From Acanthaster planci (taxonomy: Eukaryota > Echinodermata > Asteroidea > Valvatida > Acanthasteridae): a DNA stretch of 64,000 nt. The stretch lies in NCBI RefSeq assembly GCF_001949145.1, contig NW_019091429.1, positions 719,251 through 783,250 of the forward strand, in the 5' to 3' direction. How positions within the stretch are numbered: the stretch's first letter is position 1; each line of letters begins with the position of its first letter. Position numbers and translations under genes: made by a program. Shown piece by piece: positions 29,400 to 43,470 of the stretch. The notes under the pieces were generated by a model. It was not told the DNA's origin. It did not search any database and saw only the letters and a list, made by a program, of their open reading frames with translations.

Positions 29400-32300
29400 G
29401 AGCAGCATGGTTCCAGGAGGGAAGAACATAACATTAAGCCACATACAAGTATGCAGCAAAATGGCTATACATATGTATACCGTAAGAACATTTTTATTTT
29501 TTGACCAAAGTATGTGTGTGGAAGTGACAGTTCTTTCCTTCGTGACTTTGATTGGACCTGTTATCCACATCTGGATAGATTATGTTGAACTGTAAAGTGT
29601 CTAGCTTCCCATCTGCAAGTGCAGAGACAAACTTGTAATCTTGAAGTGATGTCATAGCATATTTTATACCTTCGCATCATGCACTTCGGAGGGTTTTTAA
29701 GTATTTGGGTCTGGTGCTTAATTCCACACAGCCATGTTCCATGTATGGGGACAGAATGGAGTTTGAACTAACTTTCATCCTTTTTAAAAAGCCTTTTGGC
29801 TCAGATTTCCACTCTTTATAGGTCATATTTATTCAGAAAATTCAACAGATGGAGTATAACCTACCTGTGATCAAGTTTTTTTTCTCTTTAAAATTTAATC
29901 AATTAGAGACACAACAGAACATTTTGGTAGCAGTAACTCCAAGAATCTGTGACACAGAAGTTTATATGCTTTGTCATGGGTAACTCTTGGAGGGGTCATA
30001 ATTTAGGGGGGGGGAGTTGAGTACCACCTTGCCCTCTCCTGCCCATGCACATGTGCAGGCATTACATACGGTGTTGCATGGAACACTTTGTGTTGTTACA
30101 TCGACTGTATGCCATTTTATTAGCGGCCTCTGGTACGTAGCAATTGAGCAATTTTCCCTTTGTCACATCACAAGATGTGACAATTTTGGACAATCTGCAG
30201 TCCAGTTTTAAAAATTTATCACATTGTTTTGCAAAAGAGTCTTATAAAAATCTCGGGGTTTTGTAATTTACTGTACTTTTGATCATTTTGTGAGTGAAGC
30301 CACCACCTGACAGCAAAAATAAAACCTCAGCGACATCCTTCTGCATATAACAGTTTATCCCATACATATTACTGATATTGACAACTTTCAGATATAAGCT
30401 GAACTTCCTTCTTGTCTGGTCCCCACATCAAGCATGGAAATCTTTTGGTATCATCAGACAGTGGTATCTTACTGCCCTTTTCTACACAGTTGTGTATGGA
30501 CCCAAAGATGTCTCATATTTCCTGTCATAATTCATATTCTGCTATCAAAAATACATTTAAGTTATGCAGTGGCAGGATTGCAGTTGATCCAGCGATTTTG
30601 CAGCTTTTGGGCATCTTTTGATAGTAAAGAAGTTTTTCATTTGGACATTGCTTCATGTGGAATAAAAGCACTTGTTCATGTTGCCACTGCACAGGTCTAC
30701 ATCAGAGCACACGGACTCAAAACCAGAGATGTTTTTGACGTGTGCAGGGCCTCTGAGTATCAGGAGTGGAATGAGTCTAGAATGTGTTTCACAGTTACCC
30801 CAGTATAGCATAAAAATAGACTTGCGGGTAGTGCAATGATAAGTGAAATGCATTCATACATTTTATCTCATCACTTTCTTATTTTCAAATTTACCAATTT
30901 TAAATGCTCCTTGGCAAATTCCAATTTCCAACAGCAAAGTTTGAAAACAAACATGATTACAATTTTAAATAATGAATGTGTTCATTTACGTTGTTGATGT
31001 TAGTGTTAGTCCTGACTAGTACCTTTTCATCAATTGAGGTCATTTTGCATCAAGTTGAAAGTGTGAACATTAAGAACCATACAGCCTTACAAATAAAGCC
31101 CCTATAACAAAGTGTTTATTACATTTTCTTTTCACAACAATGGATTGCTACACAAAATCATTTTTATAAGAAATTTGCCGTCTGAGATTTTGGAAGGAAC
31201 TCACTCCATGTAAATGCAATTTAAATGTTCTCAAATTATGGTTTAGTAAGCTCTTTCCTGCTCTTTCCTGTACTTTTCGAGTACTGGTTTGGATGGACAT
31301 GGACACTGGATGTTAAATACACAACAGTCAGATTGCAGAATAAAATGGGGACTTCAGACATCAACGTTTAATGAAAAAAAAAAGATTTTATCACAAAAGT
31401 ACTCAAGAAGTACTTGACCAAGTACTTTTTGAATACTTTTTTCCTTAAAACTTGAGTTTTGCTGAACTGGGAGTATGTGAACTGTTGTCCATTGTTCTCT
31501 AGCTTTGTTCCCATCTAAGCAATTTAGTATTTGGCAGTGAACTTGATACAAATTCTTGATCACAACGCTGGTATTTGGCGATGAAAGAAGCGTAAGGCTG
31601 GTCAGAGGAAGCATTCATATTGACAAACATGATAGTGGTTTATATCCATTTGATTCAGTATAAAGTTTTTTATTCTTGGCTTAGATTTTTTTGGAGTATG
31701 TGAAAACTGTATGTGGAAGGCAAAGCTGTATCTTCAAGCTCATCAGACATTTTTTTGAGGAATGTTGTGAAGAAACAAAATTGAAGTAAACATGAGTTTG
31801 GATGTAGAATCATGCAGACAACAATATGATGTTGGTATAAATGTAAGCAGAGTTGGAATCAAGTCAGTCACAAGTCAGCTCACGTGTCAGGTGCTAGTCA
31901 GCCCACGTCAGGTGCTAGTCAGTTTACAAATCAAGTCAGAACTAGAGATGAAAAATTTGCAAAGGAAGGCCTTTGTTGTAGTTCATTTGAATAGCTTATG
32001 AGTTGACTTTGGACTGAATGACTTGTGACTGACATCTGGTGACTTGTGATTTTGTTACTGAATCAATTACATCTGTGAATGTAAGTCACAGTGACCAGTA
32101 CATGAATGTGGCATGCTGATTTGTGCCAATTCACTTCTTTTTTTTACTATAGTCCACTACTGCAGCAAAGGTAGTGATTTTCCTATACCAAGTTTAGAGC
32201 TCATTGCTGATATAATACTGGTTCCACTTCCATAATTTGAAATCCAACTGTCAGTAAAGGAACCAGGAACCAGTCTGGTGTAATGTCACACAAGAAGTGA

Positions 32301-35129
32301 GGGTAACATTGGTTTTGTAGACTGATCATGTGAACAATCTAGTATTTTGCATGACCTGTGAAAATAGAGATATAACAAAGTTTTATTAACCGCATGTATA
32401 GTAGTAAGTAAAAGGTGTCTTATTTTGCCATTCAAGTATGCTGGGTTGTTATAGATTTGAAAATAGGTTTTTTGTAACTCATATTAGCTTTAGAATCTTT
32501 GCTACACCAGAGTTGGAATATTTGTTTCCTGAAATATCAAAATCCGTTCAACTATTTAGGATTTTGAGATGAGAAAAGGAAAACAGGTGTTATTCCAGAC
32601 AACTGGTACACAAGTGACGTTTGGATTTATGCAAATACCTAGGTTTTGCAGTACATGTAGTTGTAAGATGTACTTGTATATTTATTACAGTCTTGTTTAG
32701 CTTGAGTTGGCTGTCTCCTTCTTGCTATTTTTATCTGAACAACAGATAAGTTGATAAATTGATATTAAGCGATGATATTATCCGGACATGTGGTTTTAAG
32801 CATAATGATTCCGAGGTATATTGGGTAAGTGGCTTTGGATTTCAGTTTGTGTAAGCATCCTTTCAAAACTCTACAAATTTCAGGTTGTATAATTTACAAG
32901 AGCCAAAGACATTCTGCAAATAAGAGCAAAGAAATATAATTATGCCTGTCTATGAAATGTGTGTCCTGATGAACAGTGAATGGAACCCAACCCATGTATT
33001 GAAAAATAATTACGATTAAGAACAAGACCAATGAATCCTAACTGGTTGCACAAACTGACCAAAGCCCTAACCCAGACTAGAGTTGTTACACAACATTGTC
33101 ATACTAACAATTTGCCTTGAAGGCATGCAGTTTCTTTGGATTCACTGTGATTGATTGATTGATTGGAATGTTTGCTTCCAGTCACGTCTACGATGTGAGT
33201 TGAAACATGTTCATTGCGTTACCGTAGTTAAGAGTTAAGATATCTCTTGAATAATTTAAATGTGAATTGATAGTTACTCATTATCATAAAAGTTGGAGTT
33301 TAAATTTAATCCGCTGTGTCCATTTACGACAAGTTTGAGTGATGACTGCAGCCGACTATTGTGCGGCTAACACCACCCAAACGACGGACTATTTGTCGAC
33401 CATTAGCACCGCTGGTTATCAAGAGCCCATTTCATTTCTCGTTATGGAGGGAACCATTCACATACAAATTTGCCTTTGTGTTTCAGTTCACCTTATAATC
33501 AACAGGAACTCACCGAGATCGTTCAGAGTTGTTCAGGTTTGGGCAGGATTATGCAGGGTTGGAACAAGTCGAACATAGTCTCTGCTGCTTGATCAGTGCT
33601 TGTGCACTTAAAAATAGAACGTCTTATTTGGCTTCCTGCACAGTACAAACTTGGCAAAGGAAAACGTGGTTAATCTGCCGTGAAGCCATAGGCACAGTAT
33701 TACACCATAATGACTCTCACTGGATTACTTAGGGTCAAATCTTGTCAAGATTAATTGCTCTTATTTGTTGAAGTTGTATGATATTAGTGAAGTGATTTTA
33801 GACAAAGAGTGACTGGAAGTCGGCATTTCATTGTATCAGTTACACTGTGAGTCTAAAAATTCTGTGCATCATAATGTTACTTGATATTAACAAGCAAGGA
33901 TATTATGTAAAGTTGGCACGCGAATATATTGCTTGGTGCCACTGGATCAGGAGCCAAGGCCTGACTTGGCTTCGGGTTTTATTAGTTGTATTATACACAA
34001 CATCGATTCCGGAGGATTCTGGACGAGAATTTATGTAGTAACTGCACCAGTGGCTTGAACTTGACGCAGGAAAATGCAGCTACAGTGGTAGTTTATACCA
34101 TGGAGGTACAAAAATTATATTATTTTGTATTCCTCCATGTTAATACTGATTGGTTCTTGGCAGGAGCGCAAACTCCAACGGTATTCTTCCACACTGTTTG
34201 CATTGACCATTACCAATGGGTGTATTCGTTATGAATGTGCTCTATCTGGCTTGTGTATAATTTCATGTCATACATGGTTATGCAATACACATAGTTGGAA
34301 TATTTTCATTGTATACCTTTATACGAATAGTGTATTAGGCTACTAGGCCTATTGTGTGCATTTGACTACAACTAATATGGAGATGGGGTTCGTGCACGTT
34401 CAAGTCAACAAACTGCTTGGACCTGTCCAGGATTATTGGTTTGTTTGTTGTTTTTTGTTTTTGTTTTTTTTTTGTCTCGTCATACTGACTGTAATTACCG
34501 TTACCGTCGCCAGCGTCCAGGTCTGAGTTAAGGACACGGCGTCAAATGTCTCCGCCCTTCAACCCCAACCCCTGCATACGGAAACAGATCACTGATAATG
34601 ATGGTGGTGCTGACGTTCTTTGATTGATCCTACATCCCAAGTCAGGTGTCAGGTTTTCGCTGTCGGGCGAGACATTGATAGACTGGGACAACACTGCGCT
34701 GGTACATCGGTACTGTCCACATCAAATACGCTTCATCTTCTTTCAATAGCCAGAGTAGTTTTTACCTTTGTATGAAAATCGTCAGACCCTATCAAACTAA
34801 AAGTCACACTTACTAACTCAGACTATAATCTGGGGAGACACCCAATGCTGCGGTAGTCTCGGGGACCCACGCATTCGTCTTTAAATGTCACCTATGCGTT
34901 GGAAATGGGTTCGTGTAACCAAGCATTAACATTCGAGGCTCCATGGCGCTTACGAAGTTACCAGCACTACAAACTTGATCAAGGGTAGCAGCCTGCGTAA
35001 GACCCTGTGCCTAGGGCCTAACTATAATAGCGCTGTGCGTTCACGCCACCGTGTATAGGGCAATGTGACGTCATATTTGTGAGACAATAATATTCGTTAA
35101 TTTTTTTTTCATACAGTAGTGCCTTTTAT
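29400..35129. other. Intergenic or Roquin 3'-UTR region, no gene recognised
   Basis: AT-rich with no frame resembling a known protein. It includes gtcagt/acttgtgac-type short repeats at 31865-32050 and T-rich tracts near 34440-34475. If the exon at 29391 is real, part of it is 3' UTR. Confidence 0.45.
31860..32050. repeat. Low-complexity GACTTG/CAAGTC repeats
   Basis: Repeated caagtcagt, gtcaggtgctagtcag (twice near 31885-31920) and gacttgtgact copies on both strands. Confidence 0.5.
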
Positions 35130-35130
35130 T

Positions 35131-35928
35131 GTAGGTTTTCCCGGCCAATTTCGGAAAATGTGTAAATGAGTTAGTGATAGCAGCATTCGTTTTCGAGCAA
35201 AATAGAACGACCATTCAAATCTCCATTGCATTCAGTTGTATAAAGTCAGCGTTCAATTTCTCGATATTACACATGTTAAGTGTACTGACATTCATTTTTG
35301 TGTGAAATCGAATGCACCTCTGTAATCCTGCATTCATTTTAATTTGAACTCAATCAATTATCGGATATTGCGCGGACAATTTCGCGCCAAAGTTATTTAA
35401 CGTATGCCGGGTCAAGAATTAGAATGCGTTTGTGTGCTAACAGAAGTTACATTCTTAGAAGTATTTAGTTGATTGGTTAAATTTTTGAATATTCATGATT
35501 GAAATAAACCAGTCATGTTGTCGTTGAAAGCGTACCGACTATTGTAGGAAACCTGTAAACACCGACGCTGAGGGAACCTTCCTTCCTTGTGCTGCGTTTC
35601 AATCATAAAAACCTTATTTTTTACATTAATGTTATTAACAAACACTCTAAAAACATTTATGAGCAACATGACATTTGTTATTAAAGTGGTGTCATGATTT
35701 GTGTAAAATTGTATATTCTATATATATTTTACAATCCGAAATCCGACGTACCTGTAACCTCGTTAATGAAACGTAATGCACATTCGTTTGAACGATACAA
35801 AACGAGGTCGAATGCTTGTTATTGCGAAAATGAAACCTGGTTTAAGCCGTTTTCAAAATCTACGCCAAATTGAATTTTATTTTACAAATTAGATGGAGCA
35901 TTTTCCGGAATTGGCCAGAAAAACCTAT
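35131..35928. mobile_element. Non-autonomous TIR element, about 0.8 kb
   Basis: Left end gtaggttttcccggccaatt (35131-35160 in full) and right end (35899-35928) are inverted copies matching at 26 of 30 positions, including ggccaatt-cggaaaatg. No transposase frame lies inside. The interior repeats gcattcg / cgaatgc about eight times in both orientations. Confidence 0.65.
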
Positions 35929-37540
35929 ATTAAGCCGCCTAGAGTTTCTTGTAGTGATCTTGCATCCAGTGTAAAGCCAATTCCTGTCCATTTGTTACCA
36001 TTTTTTTACCAACCTGTTGTAGACGTCACGGGATCCTGAAGTTAAAAGACCTGTGCTGCCTTTAGATGCCCACCTCTGAGTGTGAGACTACATTTATTCA
36101 CTGGTTAGTGACGGTGCAAAATACTTGCATTCACGGGCTGCACATACTTTCTTTGAATATATACCTGTATGTTTTATTCAGTCCTGGACTTTGTTGGATT
36201 TCGTAGACGTGCACGAGCCCTGGACATAGCACCTATACAGCTACAAGTATATCTGTAGCATTCTTCAAATTAGTAGATGGAAATGTTGTAATTAAGCAAC
36301 TATGTCAAGGTTTGAAGTTGATATATTTTATGTAGTTATGTATGTCAGTTTTAAAGACATTTTCCAAGTAAACCTGGGTGTGGTAAGGTTTAATCTCTTC
36401 GCTGCAATAAAAGAGTTCAATCTGTGTCCTCGTTACTCCTCGTCGTTAATCTGTTTTATCGACGAGTGTGCTAGAAAAAGGTAAACACCGCTCTGGATTC
36501 CGCCTTGTGGGGTTGTAAAATGCGTTTGCCACAAAATGAGACCATGAAGAGAGATCATTTAATGGTAGAACATAATGATAATTGTTCATATAATAAACTC
36601 AGAATGTGCAGGCTATTGTCAGTTTATCTAAGGAAGGAATTTTGAGGGTTAACATTTTGACTCCCAAAAACTGAGAAGTCGGAGCCTTAGTCGTAATTCC
36701 TGTAACTCATATTTCCCTCGAATGCGTTCACCCAAACGTGTTTGTTCTTGTCGCTCTGAGGTCTTCACTGACCGAATGGGCTGAAAACCCTTTAGTGTTA
36801 TTTTATTGAGGGGTCATTCAACATTTTTAATTTTCGAATTTTTTCAACATTGTTTTGAACCACCACCCCAATTTTCGACTAAAAACAAGAGATTTTTTCA
36901 TTCAGTATTATACTACGCACGGTAGAGGCCATGTTGAATACCACACTGCGACCGCACGTACTAATTCCCATTGCAACACTACCTGATAAGTTCTTCTGGT
37001 CATAAAAAGCTCCTTTTTTAGCATGACCGCAATTTTAATTAACTGCCTCGTCCACCCGTGCTGCGGCTTCAACGTCTGCCGCGCCCGGGCAGCGCAGCGC
37101 CCGCGACGGAAGGGGCCGGAGCAGTTACATGCAACTGTAGCCTACCGGCCTCAGAGCCGGTACTATACCAGTACGACGCAGCCCCATCCCCCATGGAACC
37201 CCCATTGTTTATTAATGAGGGAAAGGCGATTTCATTTTTGTCTCTTTCATTTCCATTCTTTCAAAAGGCGTGTTTAAAGCCCAACTCTTTAGCTTCACCC
37301 CATAGAAAGGCCGTAAAAGGTTACATGATAAGAATTTCAAATTATTTGGCCTCCAAAAAGCAAGTTTCCCCCCCCCCTCCGTAATTTGGTTCTGGATCCG
37401 CCTTAGTACAGGTACATCATAGAAAACAAGCAGCTGCTCATACTCCGAAGTCCAGCATTAAAAACAAAAGCAAGAGGCAGACCGCACCAATCGTTTCCTG
37501 GAAAGATATCGCTGGATGAATATTAAGGAGAATCGTATGA
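35929..37540. other. Intergenic, no gene recognised
   Basis: A moderately GC-rich patch near 37040-37160 (ccgcgcccgggcagcgcagc) may be part of a C-rich repeat. It ends with a poly-C run at about 37368-37379 and ggatccgcc. No protein similarity seen. Confidence 0.4.
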
Positions 37541-37548
37541 AGACGACG

Positions 37549-37743
37549 GGCAAGATAGAATGTGGTTTGTTCTAATTCTAATGTGTTTAAAATATGTACA
37601 AATTGGTTCATGAAAATTGCACTGACTTTTGAAATTAAATAACCGGGGAAAAAAGAATTGTTCTCATAAATTGCGCACGTACATTGTAAAATACCTCTAC
37701 TCTAACTTTCAAATGCCCTGCATATAAAGCAGCGACTTTTCAG
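37549..37743 (+). repeat. Dispersed 0.2-kb repeat, copy 1
   Basis: Shares gggcaagat-gaatgtggttt, taatgtgtttaaaatatgta, caaattggttcatgaaaatt and aattgcgcacgtacattgta with 42986-43190, in the same orientation. Non-coding. Confidence 0.8.
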
Positions 37744-38209
37744 GCTTCGTTTACATCTGCGCTTTCCTCTGGTGGGGCTCCATGAAATGCGTCCCACCTC
37801 ACTACCACAAGACAGCACAGACTAGCAATATTGTAAATAAATCTAGGCCTATTCAGGAACGCTCATTGTAAAACAAACTCCACCAATTCCTTGGTCTTAG
37901 CTTGCAAGATCTTTCATTCATGAGGGACACAGGATCAAGGTTCGACGATAGGTGCATTCGAGTGGCTTCTAAGGTAACCCTTGCCTGTTGATGGTTGTGT
38001 GTGCTACGTCAAACAAGTAAGACTGTGGGGACGACGAGGGAAGTAAGTCAACCCGTCAAATGGATCAACAGGTCCGTTCCACAGCGCGAAGTCTGAGACT
38101 GGGAATGGAGTGGTGTTCCGACCTCACTAAAGATAACAAATCTACCACTTGAATGCATCCAGCAACATCAGATGCGGCATCGGTCACGAGTGTACTCGTG
38201 CATTCAAGA

Positions 38210-39880
38210 TTCAAGATACTTTATTGTCGAGTAAAAAATGTTTTCACACGAAATTTGCCCTCCCACTGTCGGTGGAAATAAAATGACTGTATATTACATA
38301 AATATAGAAAATAAAATTACCAAGCTCAAAGCATTAATCAAAACCAGTTTCAAAAATATTAAATTCAATTACATTATGTTACATTACAGATAGGTCATTT
38401 AGTAATAAAAATAGATTTTAGAAGAAGATTTTAGAAATTTAGAAGAAGAGGAGGGGAACAGCAAAGACCTCGAACAAGGCGGAATGACATTACAAGAAAC
38501 ATGGCAGAAAATATAAAACCAAGACTACCCATCTAGTAAAAAATGCATTAAAAATACGGATGGCCCATGGTAAAAAAGAGGATTTCATTCTATTTGTTTT
38601 GCAAGAAAGTTAGCGCATTCTACCAGATCGGTTTCGAATAATAAAGGGGTTGAGACGATGGGTAACATCTGATGTAATTTCATTTCATAGTTTCATTTCA
38701 TAACTTGGATACAACATGACACAGGTATTTCCTGGGTGTTCTGAAAGTCAGCATCAATTATTCTTTTAGCTTACTTGTCATCACGTTGAAGTATGTGATT
38801 GCACAAAGGTAGGGGGTCCAACCAAACTATGCAGCAGAAAATTCTTGTCTACTACACTATGCTCAGATAAAGAAGTTTCAAAATTCGGTCGCTAACATTA
38901 TAAGATCCCAGTTTCCTTAAAAAGTAAATCCTTGAGTTTGATTTTTTACAGATTCTAATTGTGTTTGCATGCCAGTATAGTTTATCATGTGCAAGAGTTC
39001 CCAAGTACATGGAATCATGAACAATTTCAACGGGCATTTGTTGATTTCAACAGGTTCTTTAACACAGGTTGATTTCCGGAAATCAAATATCATTTGTTTG
39101 GTCTTTTGTGCATTTAATATTAAATAGTTTCGGCGACACCAGTCCACAAATCAGCTGATTTCATTGCCATAATCATTTTCGCAGTTATTGGTGATCATTC
39201 CAGACAAAGCAGTGTCACCTGCATATTTTATTATAAAATCACTTGTGTACAAAGAGAACAGCGAAGACGACAGAACACATCCTTGGGGAACACCTGTGTT
39301 TACACGGATGACATCAGATGCTGTATGAGCAAACCTGACCCTCTGTTATCCAAAGTGCAAGGTATAATAGGCGACCCGTCACTTACGCAAAAGAACTTGA
39401 GGGTTAATGGTATTAAAGACCGAAGAAAAGACTAAATAGAAGGTGCGCATTGAAGTTCTTGACTTATCGAGATGATCATAGATATCACGAAAACAAGTAA
39501 CCATAGCATCCTCTACTTCACGTTTTGCTCTTTATGCAAACTGAAAAGGGTCAGTGAAAGTGAACGTTTCTGCAATCACAATATTGCTAACAATTTGTTT
39601 AAACCATTTCATCACTATAGATGTCAGAGCTACTGGTCTGTAATCAGTTAAGACAGTTGGGCTTGACTTTTGGGGCATTGGGACAATTATAGATGATTTC
39701 CATAACCTAGGAACCGTATGGCAGTTCAGAAAACATTGGAACAGCTGTTGGAACACTCCAGCCAACTCCTTGTGATACTATTTCAAGATCTTCCCCGAGA
39801 TGCCGTCCGGTCCAGGCGATTTCTTTGGCGTTACGGCCTTGCACGTTTTCTCCACCCCAGCAGCTGAGACTTACAACTTG
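38210..39880 (-). mobile_element. CR1/Rex1-like LINE, 5'-truncated and inactive
   Basis: Minus-strand reading gives RT blocks in order: VPRLWKSSIIVPMPQKSSP and TDYRPVALTSIVMKWFKQIV (39532-39765); DPFQFA then a stop where Tyr is expected (about 39537); LDKSRTSMRTFYLVFSSVF; SDVIRVNTGVPQGCVLS (about 39270-39320); KYAGDTALSG in place of YADD (about 39205-39230); VDWCRRNYLILNAQKTKQM; SMYLGTLAHDKLYWHAN; and NRMKSSFLPWAIRIFN near 38540-38600. The 3' end near 38208 reads ttcaagatactttattgtc, common at LINE ends. It belongs to the same family as the fragment at 3.5-3.8 kb. Confidence 0.8.
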
Positions 39881-42800
39881 CTATCGATTACATGTACCAG
39901 AATAAATAAAACCAAACACCGAACTCGACTACTGGAACAGTGAGCCCCAAGTTAAAACGACAGGCCCCCTGATTTCGCTCGTTACCCAGCGCCCTATCCG
40001 GGCGCTGAGAAGAGCTGATGGCCTTGCAAAGATTTTAGTGAAGGAAATACGTCACACGGGGTCACAGCCAACGACGAGCAGAGCGTTGTGGGTAAATTTC
40101 TACCAGGTGCCGGAGCTCGCTCAGTGCGTTACACAAGTGGCAGTTATCAATTCGATATTTTTCCTTTTCTTCCTCATTGCTGAAAACATTCTCACTATAT
40201 TTTATTCTTTCATCCAAAATTGATCAAAATAACCAATGATTTGAAATTTGTTGCCAAAACGCACGGGATCATTGATACATAGTGAAAAGATAAATTACCA
40301 CATTGTGATTGTACCAAGGGCGTGTTTTAATCATATAGCCGACACTTTGCCCGTACCATTAAAATATTTCCATTGGCGAAACAAAGAAATTTAAATAATG
40401 GTTTTTGAACAGGAAGTGATAACCTCGTGGTCACAGGTCGTGCACACTTTGTAGCTAATCAGAGTGCAAAGGCGTCAGCCCTTCCCAGCGGCGGTGACGA
40501 GCGAACCCCTATTTGACCCGCCCGTCAGGTTGTATAGCGCCCTCTATGCGTTGGCTTTTTTATCAGGGTGCATCAAACTCATACTTTCAGTGAGGAGTAA
40601 GGACAAATGTACAAGTAAAGGTAAGCTGTATATAAAGTTCATCTCCTATTTATCATCTATGTTCAGCACTTAAGTTTAGGTTGCTTTTTCCACAAAAGGT
40701 CATACGACCTTATCCTGTTTTATATTCCAAAGGATCGATCTTATGTGGAAAGAGATTGGAGTGAGGTCTATCCTCTGCCAGACCACGGAGATGCACTTGT
40801 GAGCCATATATTAAATCAAGTCAGTGAAATTTACTCCAATTTCTACACTTCAAAGGACCACTGGCCCTGTTTTGGCCCTAAACGGATACATGTATACAGG
40901 CCCCTCGCCATGAAATCATCTAACCATTCCTAAGCGTGTTCAGAAATATGCATAATTTTACAGTGGGACTCCATTTCTTTCAAATATCTTGTAGAAATTC
41001 AAAATCTTGTACATGTAATCAGTATGTGCATTCAGTTGAATTCCAGTCCTCCAATCACGTATTTTCTCTTTTTCGGCGTACCTTTTCCCTTCCTTTTATT
41101 ACATAATTCTGCAAACGCTTCCAGCTTCTTGTAAATTTGTTGTTTGTAGACCGAATGTTTTTGATTTTGTTTTAATTCTTTCCAAGAGACAAAATCATGA
41201 GAGATATTCACTGTGAATGTATTTTTTAAAAGGTCTCAGATGCCTTGTCGTTTTGGTAAATATTATTCTCATGATCAGTGTTCAGTATCCAGGCCTTTGT
41301 TGTTTTCACCAGGTAGGCCAGTTTGGTTAAATTGTCAGCTATCTGAATCTTGATGATGCTTTCCCGTAAAAGTCCAAGGTAAACACGTCTTAGGTACCAA
41401 CTTCCTTGTCATGAGCGACGTTGAGCGCTTGAGAATTGGATGCACTTACCCGCCACTGTACGCCGGCACGGCTCAACAATTACATGGACGTTAAAGGATT
41501 GTTTAATACAAATCTTCGAAATGCACCTTTGTTTCTCAGTTTACTTTATTTTCAACTTTTGTTTCACTGTTTCAAAGGGCATTTTACCGCCTTCTCGTTT
41601 TTATGCTGAGTATTTCCTTATTCGTGAGCAAAACTATGATGTCATCTCAGGAAGAAGCCTCAATGCTACACTGGTTTAAACACAAAAAAGTCCTACATTT
41701 TTGTAGTTTCCTTGGGCTGTGTTTTCTCTTCTTTGTGGTTTATATGTATGAGAAAGCATGTATCCCTTTCTCGGAAATATTTTCAATCTGTAAATTCTTG
41801 GTTCATAAGTCGAGCAGAATCACCCTATGCACTCAACCAAGTCTTAATCCCTAGGAGACTTTACAGCAACTGTGTCCTCGGTTGTATGGGAAAGCAAGGA
41901 TAATTTTAATTGTTATAAAAGTATACACTTTTCAATGCATTTAACCAAAAAGGAAAGTAAACGAGTTTTCAAACATTAAAGAATACAAAGTTGAAGAAAA
42001 ATTGTGTCTAAGAAAAATTCATTGCAGGTACACGTTAAGGAGGCTTGCCATTGCTGTTTAACTTTATAAATGAACGCCGACTATAAACTGTATGGAGGAC
42101 TAAGGACAATGCTCTTGTCCTTTTATCAAATTTTGAGTGAGCCACTTTTTTCCGAACTTGCATTGTGGATTTGTTTCACAAGTGACATAATTCCAGAGTT
42201 TTCTACACGTACTACCTGTACTCCGTCTGGACTAAACATTCTGTTTACTTATTGGGTTCTTACACTGGTCCTTCGTCACTACAAAAGATTTTACCTTGTT
42301 TATTTCCATCCTCGGACATTATTGTTGAATTTGTGATTGAAAACTTACGGCTGTAGACATTATCTCGAGGAAACCATAAGGAGTTTGTTTGTGAGTTCAG
42401 GAAAATTGGAGAGGCCTACAGGAATATGTATACTAGTCTTTTCTTCAGACCTCTTAAAACCTCTAAATCCTTAAAAATGAACCAGTGTATGGAAAACAGT
42501 ATCCAGTGCACTACTGATTACAATATGTTATTGATAAAGCACGTGTAAATTTCTATTTATTTGTTTCAAATTTATCTGTTTTTGGGTGGGGGTGGGGGGT
42601 TTGCTGGTGTGGAATGTACGGTGTTTCTGAAATAAACGTATAGGAACAGATGTATTGCACATAACACACAAAACAAGTTCGCTGATAAAAAAGAGGTTGT
42701 TTTCTGGTTTGAATGTTGTTGAGAAATTGCATTTTAAAGTTTTAAATTTGGGCGTACATGGATTTGAATGATTAGATAAAGAAATACTAGCTACATTGAG

Positions 42801-42985
42801 AGATGAGCTGAACAAGAATAAAAACATTGAACTTTTCAGCGAGTCGGGGAGGATGCTCGAACCCTTAATTTACACCTTCGGCGAACAGCCTCGGTAGATA
42901 CTGACAAGACACTCCGATTGACGAGCATTTCCTTCAATCTAATGTATTGTTAACATTTTCGAGATGAAAAAAATTACATTAGACT
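39881..42985. other. Intergenic, no gene recognised
   Basis: Contains a short perfect hairpin cagcgccctatccgggcgctg at about 39987-40007. No frame resembles a known protein. Confidence 0.45.
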
Positions 42986-43190
42986 GGGCAAGATGGAATG
43001 TGGTTTATTAATAATTCTAATGTGTTTAAAATATGTACAAATTGGTTCATGAAAATTGCACTAACTTTTGAAATTAAATACGAGAAAACAAAAGCACTGT
43101 TCCCCCAAATTGCGCACGTACATTGTAAAATACCTTTACTCTCTAGTTCAAAACTTTCAACCTCTCTGCAAATAAAGAAATGACTTTTCA
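42986..43190 (+). repeat. Dispersed 0.2-kb repeat, copy 2
   Basis: Partner of 37549-37743, about 5.4 kb away. It ends with caaataaag-a-tgacttttca in both copies. Confidence 0.8.
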
Positions 43191-43289
43191 CATTGATAAA
43201 ACTAACAGTAACTAAACTATGTTAAATTTGCGTAGAGCCATTTGAAGTACGTTATGCCTAGTAAAAGGGCGATACAGGGTTAGCTTAAA

Positions 43290-43470
43290 AACAGTGGCGT
43301 ACGAACGGGAGCACATGCACCCAGCCTAGGTCCGTATCCCCGGGTCCCCCCCCCCAAACTTTGAAATGTACAAAACCTATGAACAAGCCACAGTTCATTT
43401 ACTTTCGGTAACCTCAATGTATACACCCCGGCTGCCTTGCTTAGAAATTCCACCCCAGTTGCGTCACTGC
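43290..43470. repeat. C-rich interspersed repeat fragment
   Basis: cagtggcgtacgaacggg, then ccccgggtccccccccccc and later ccaccccagttgcgtcactg. This is similar in style to the segments near 50735 and 51160. Confidence 0.35.

Noticed and set aside
29391-29449. Alternative reading of the 29391 exon as WNESSMVPGGKNITLSHIQ up to a GTATGC donor
   Set aside because: It would need a phase-2 upstream exon, whereas both donors of exon K are phase 0, and no Roquin motif matches.
33339-33578. 79-codon frame between Roquin and Lhx3/4
   Set aside because: The first part has plausible codons but no similarity or splice pairing was found.
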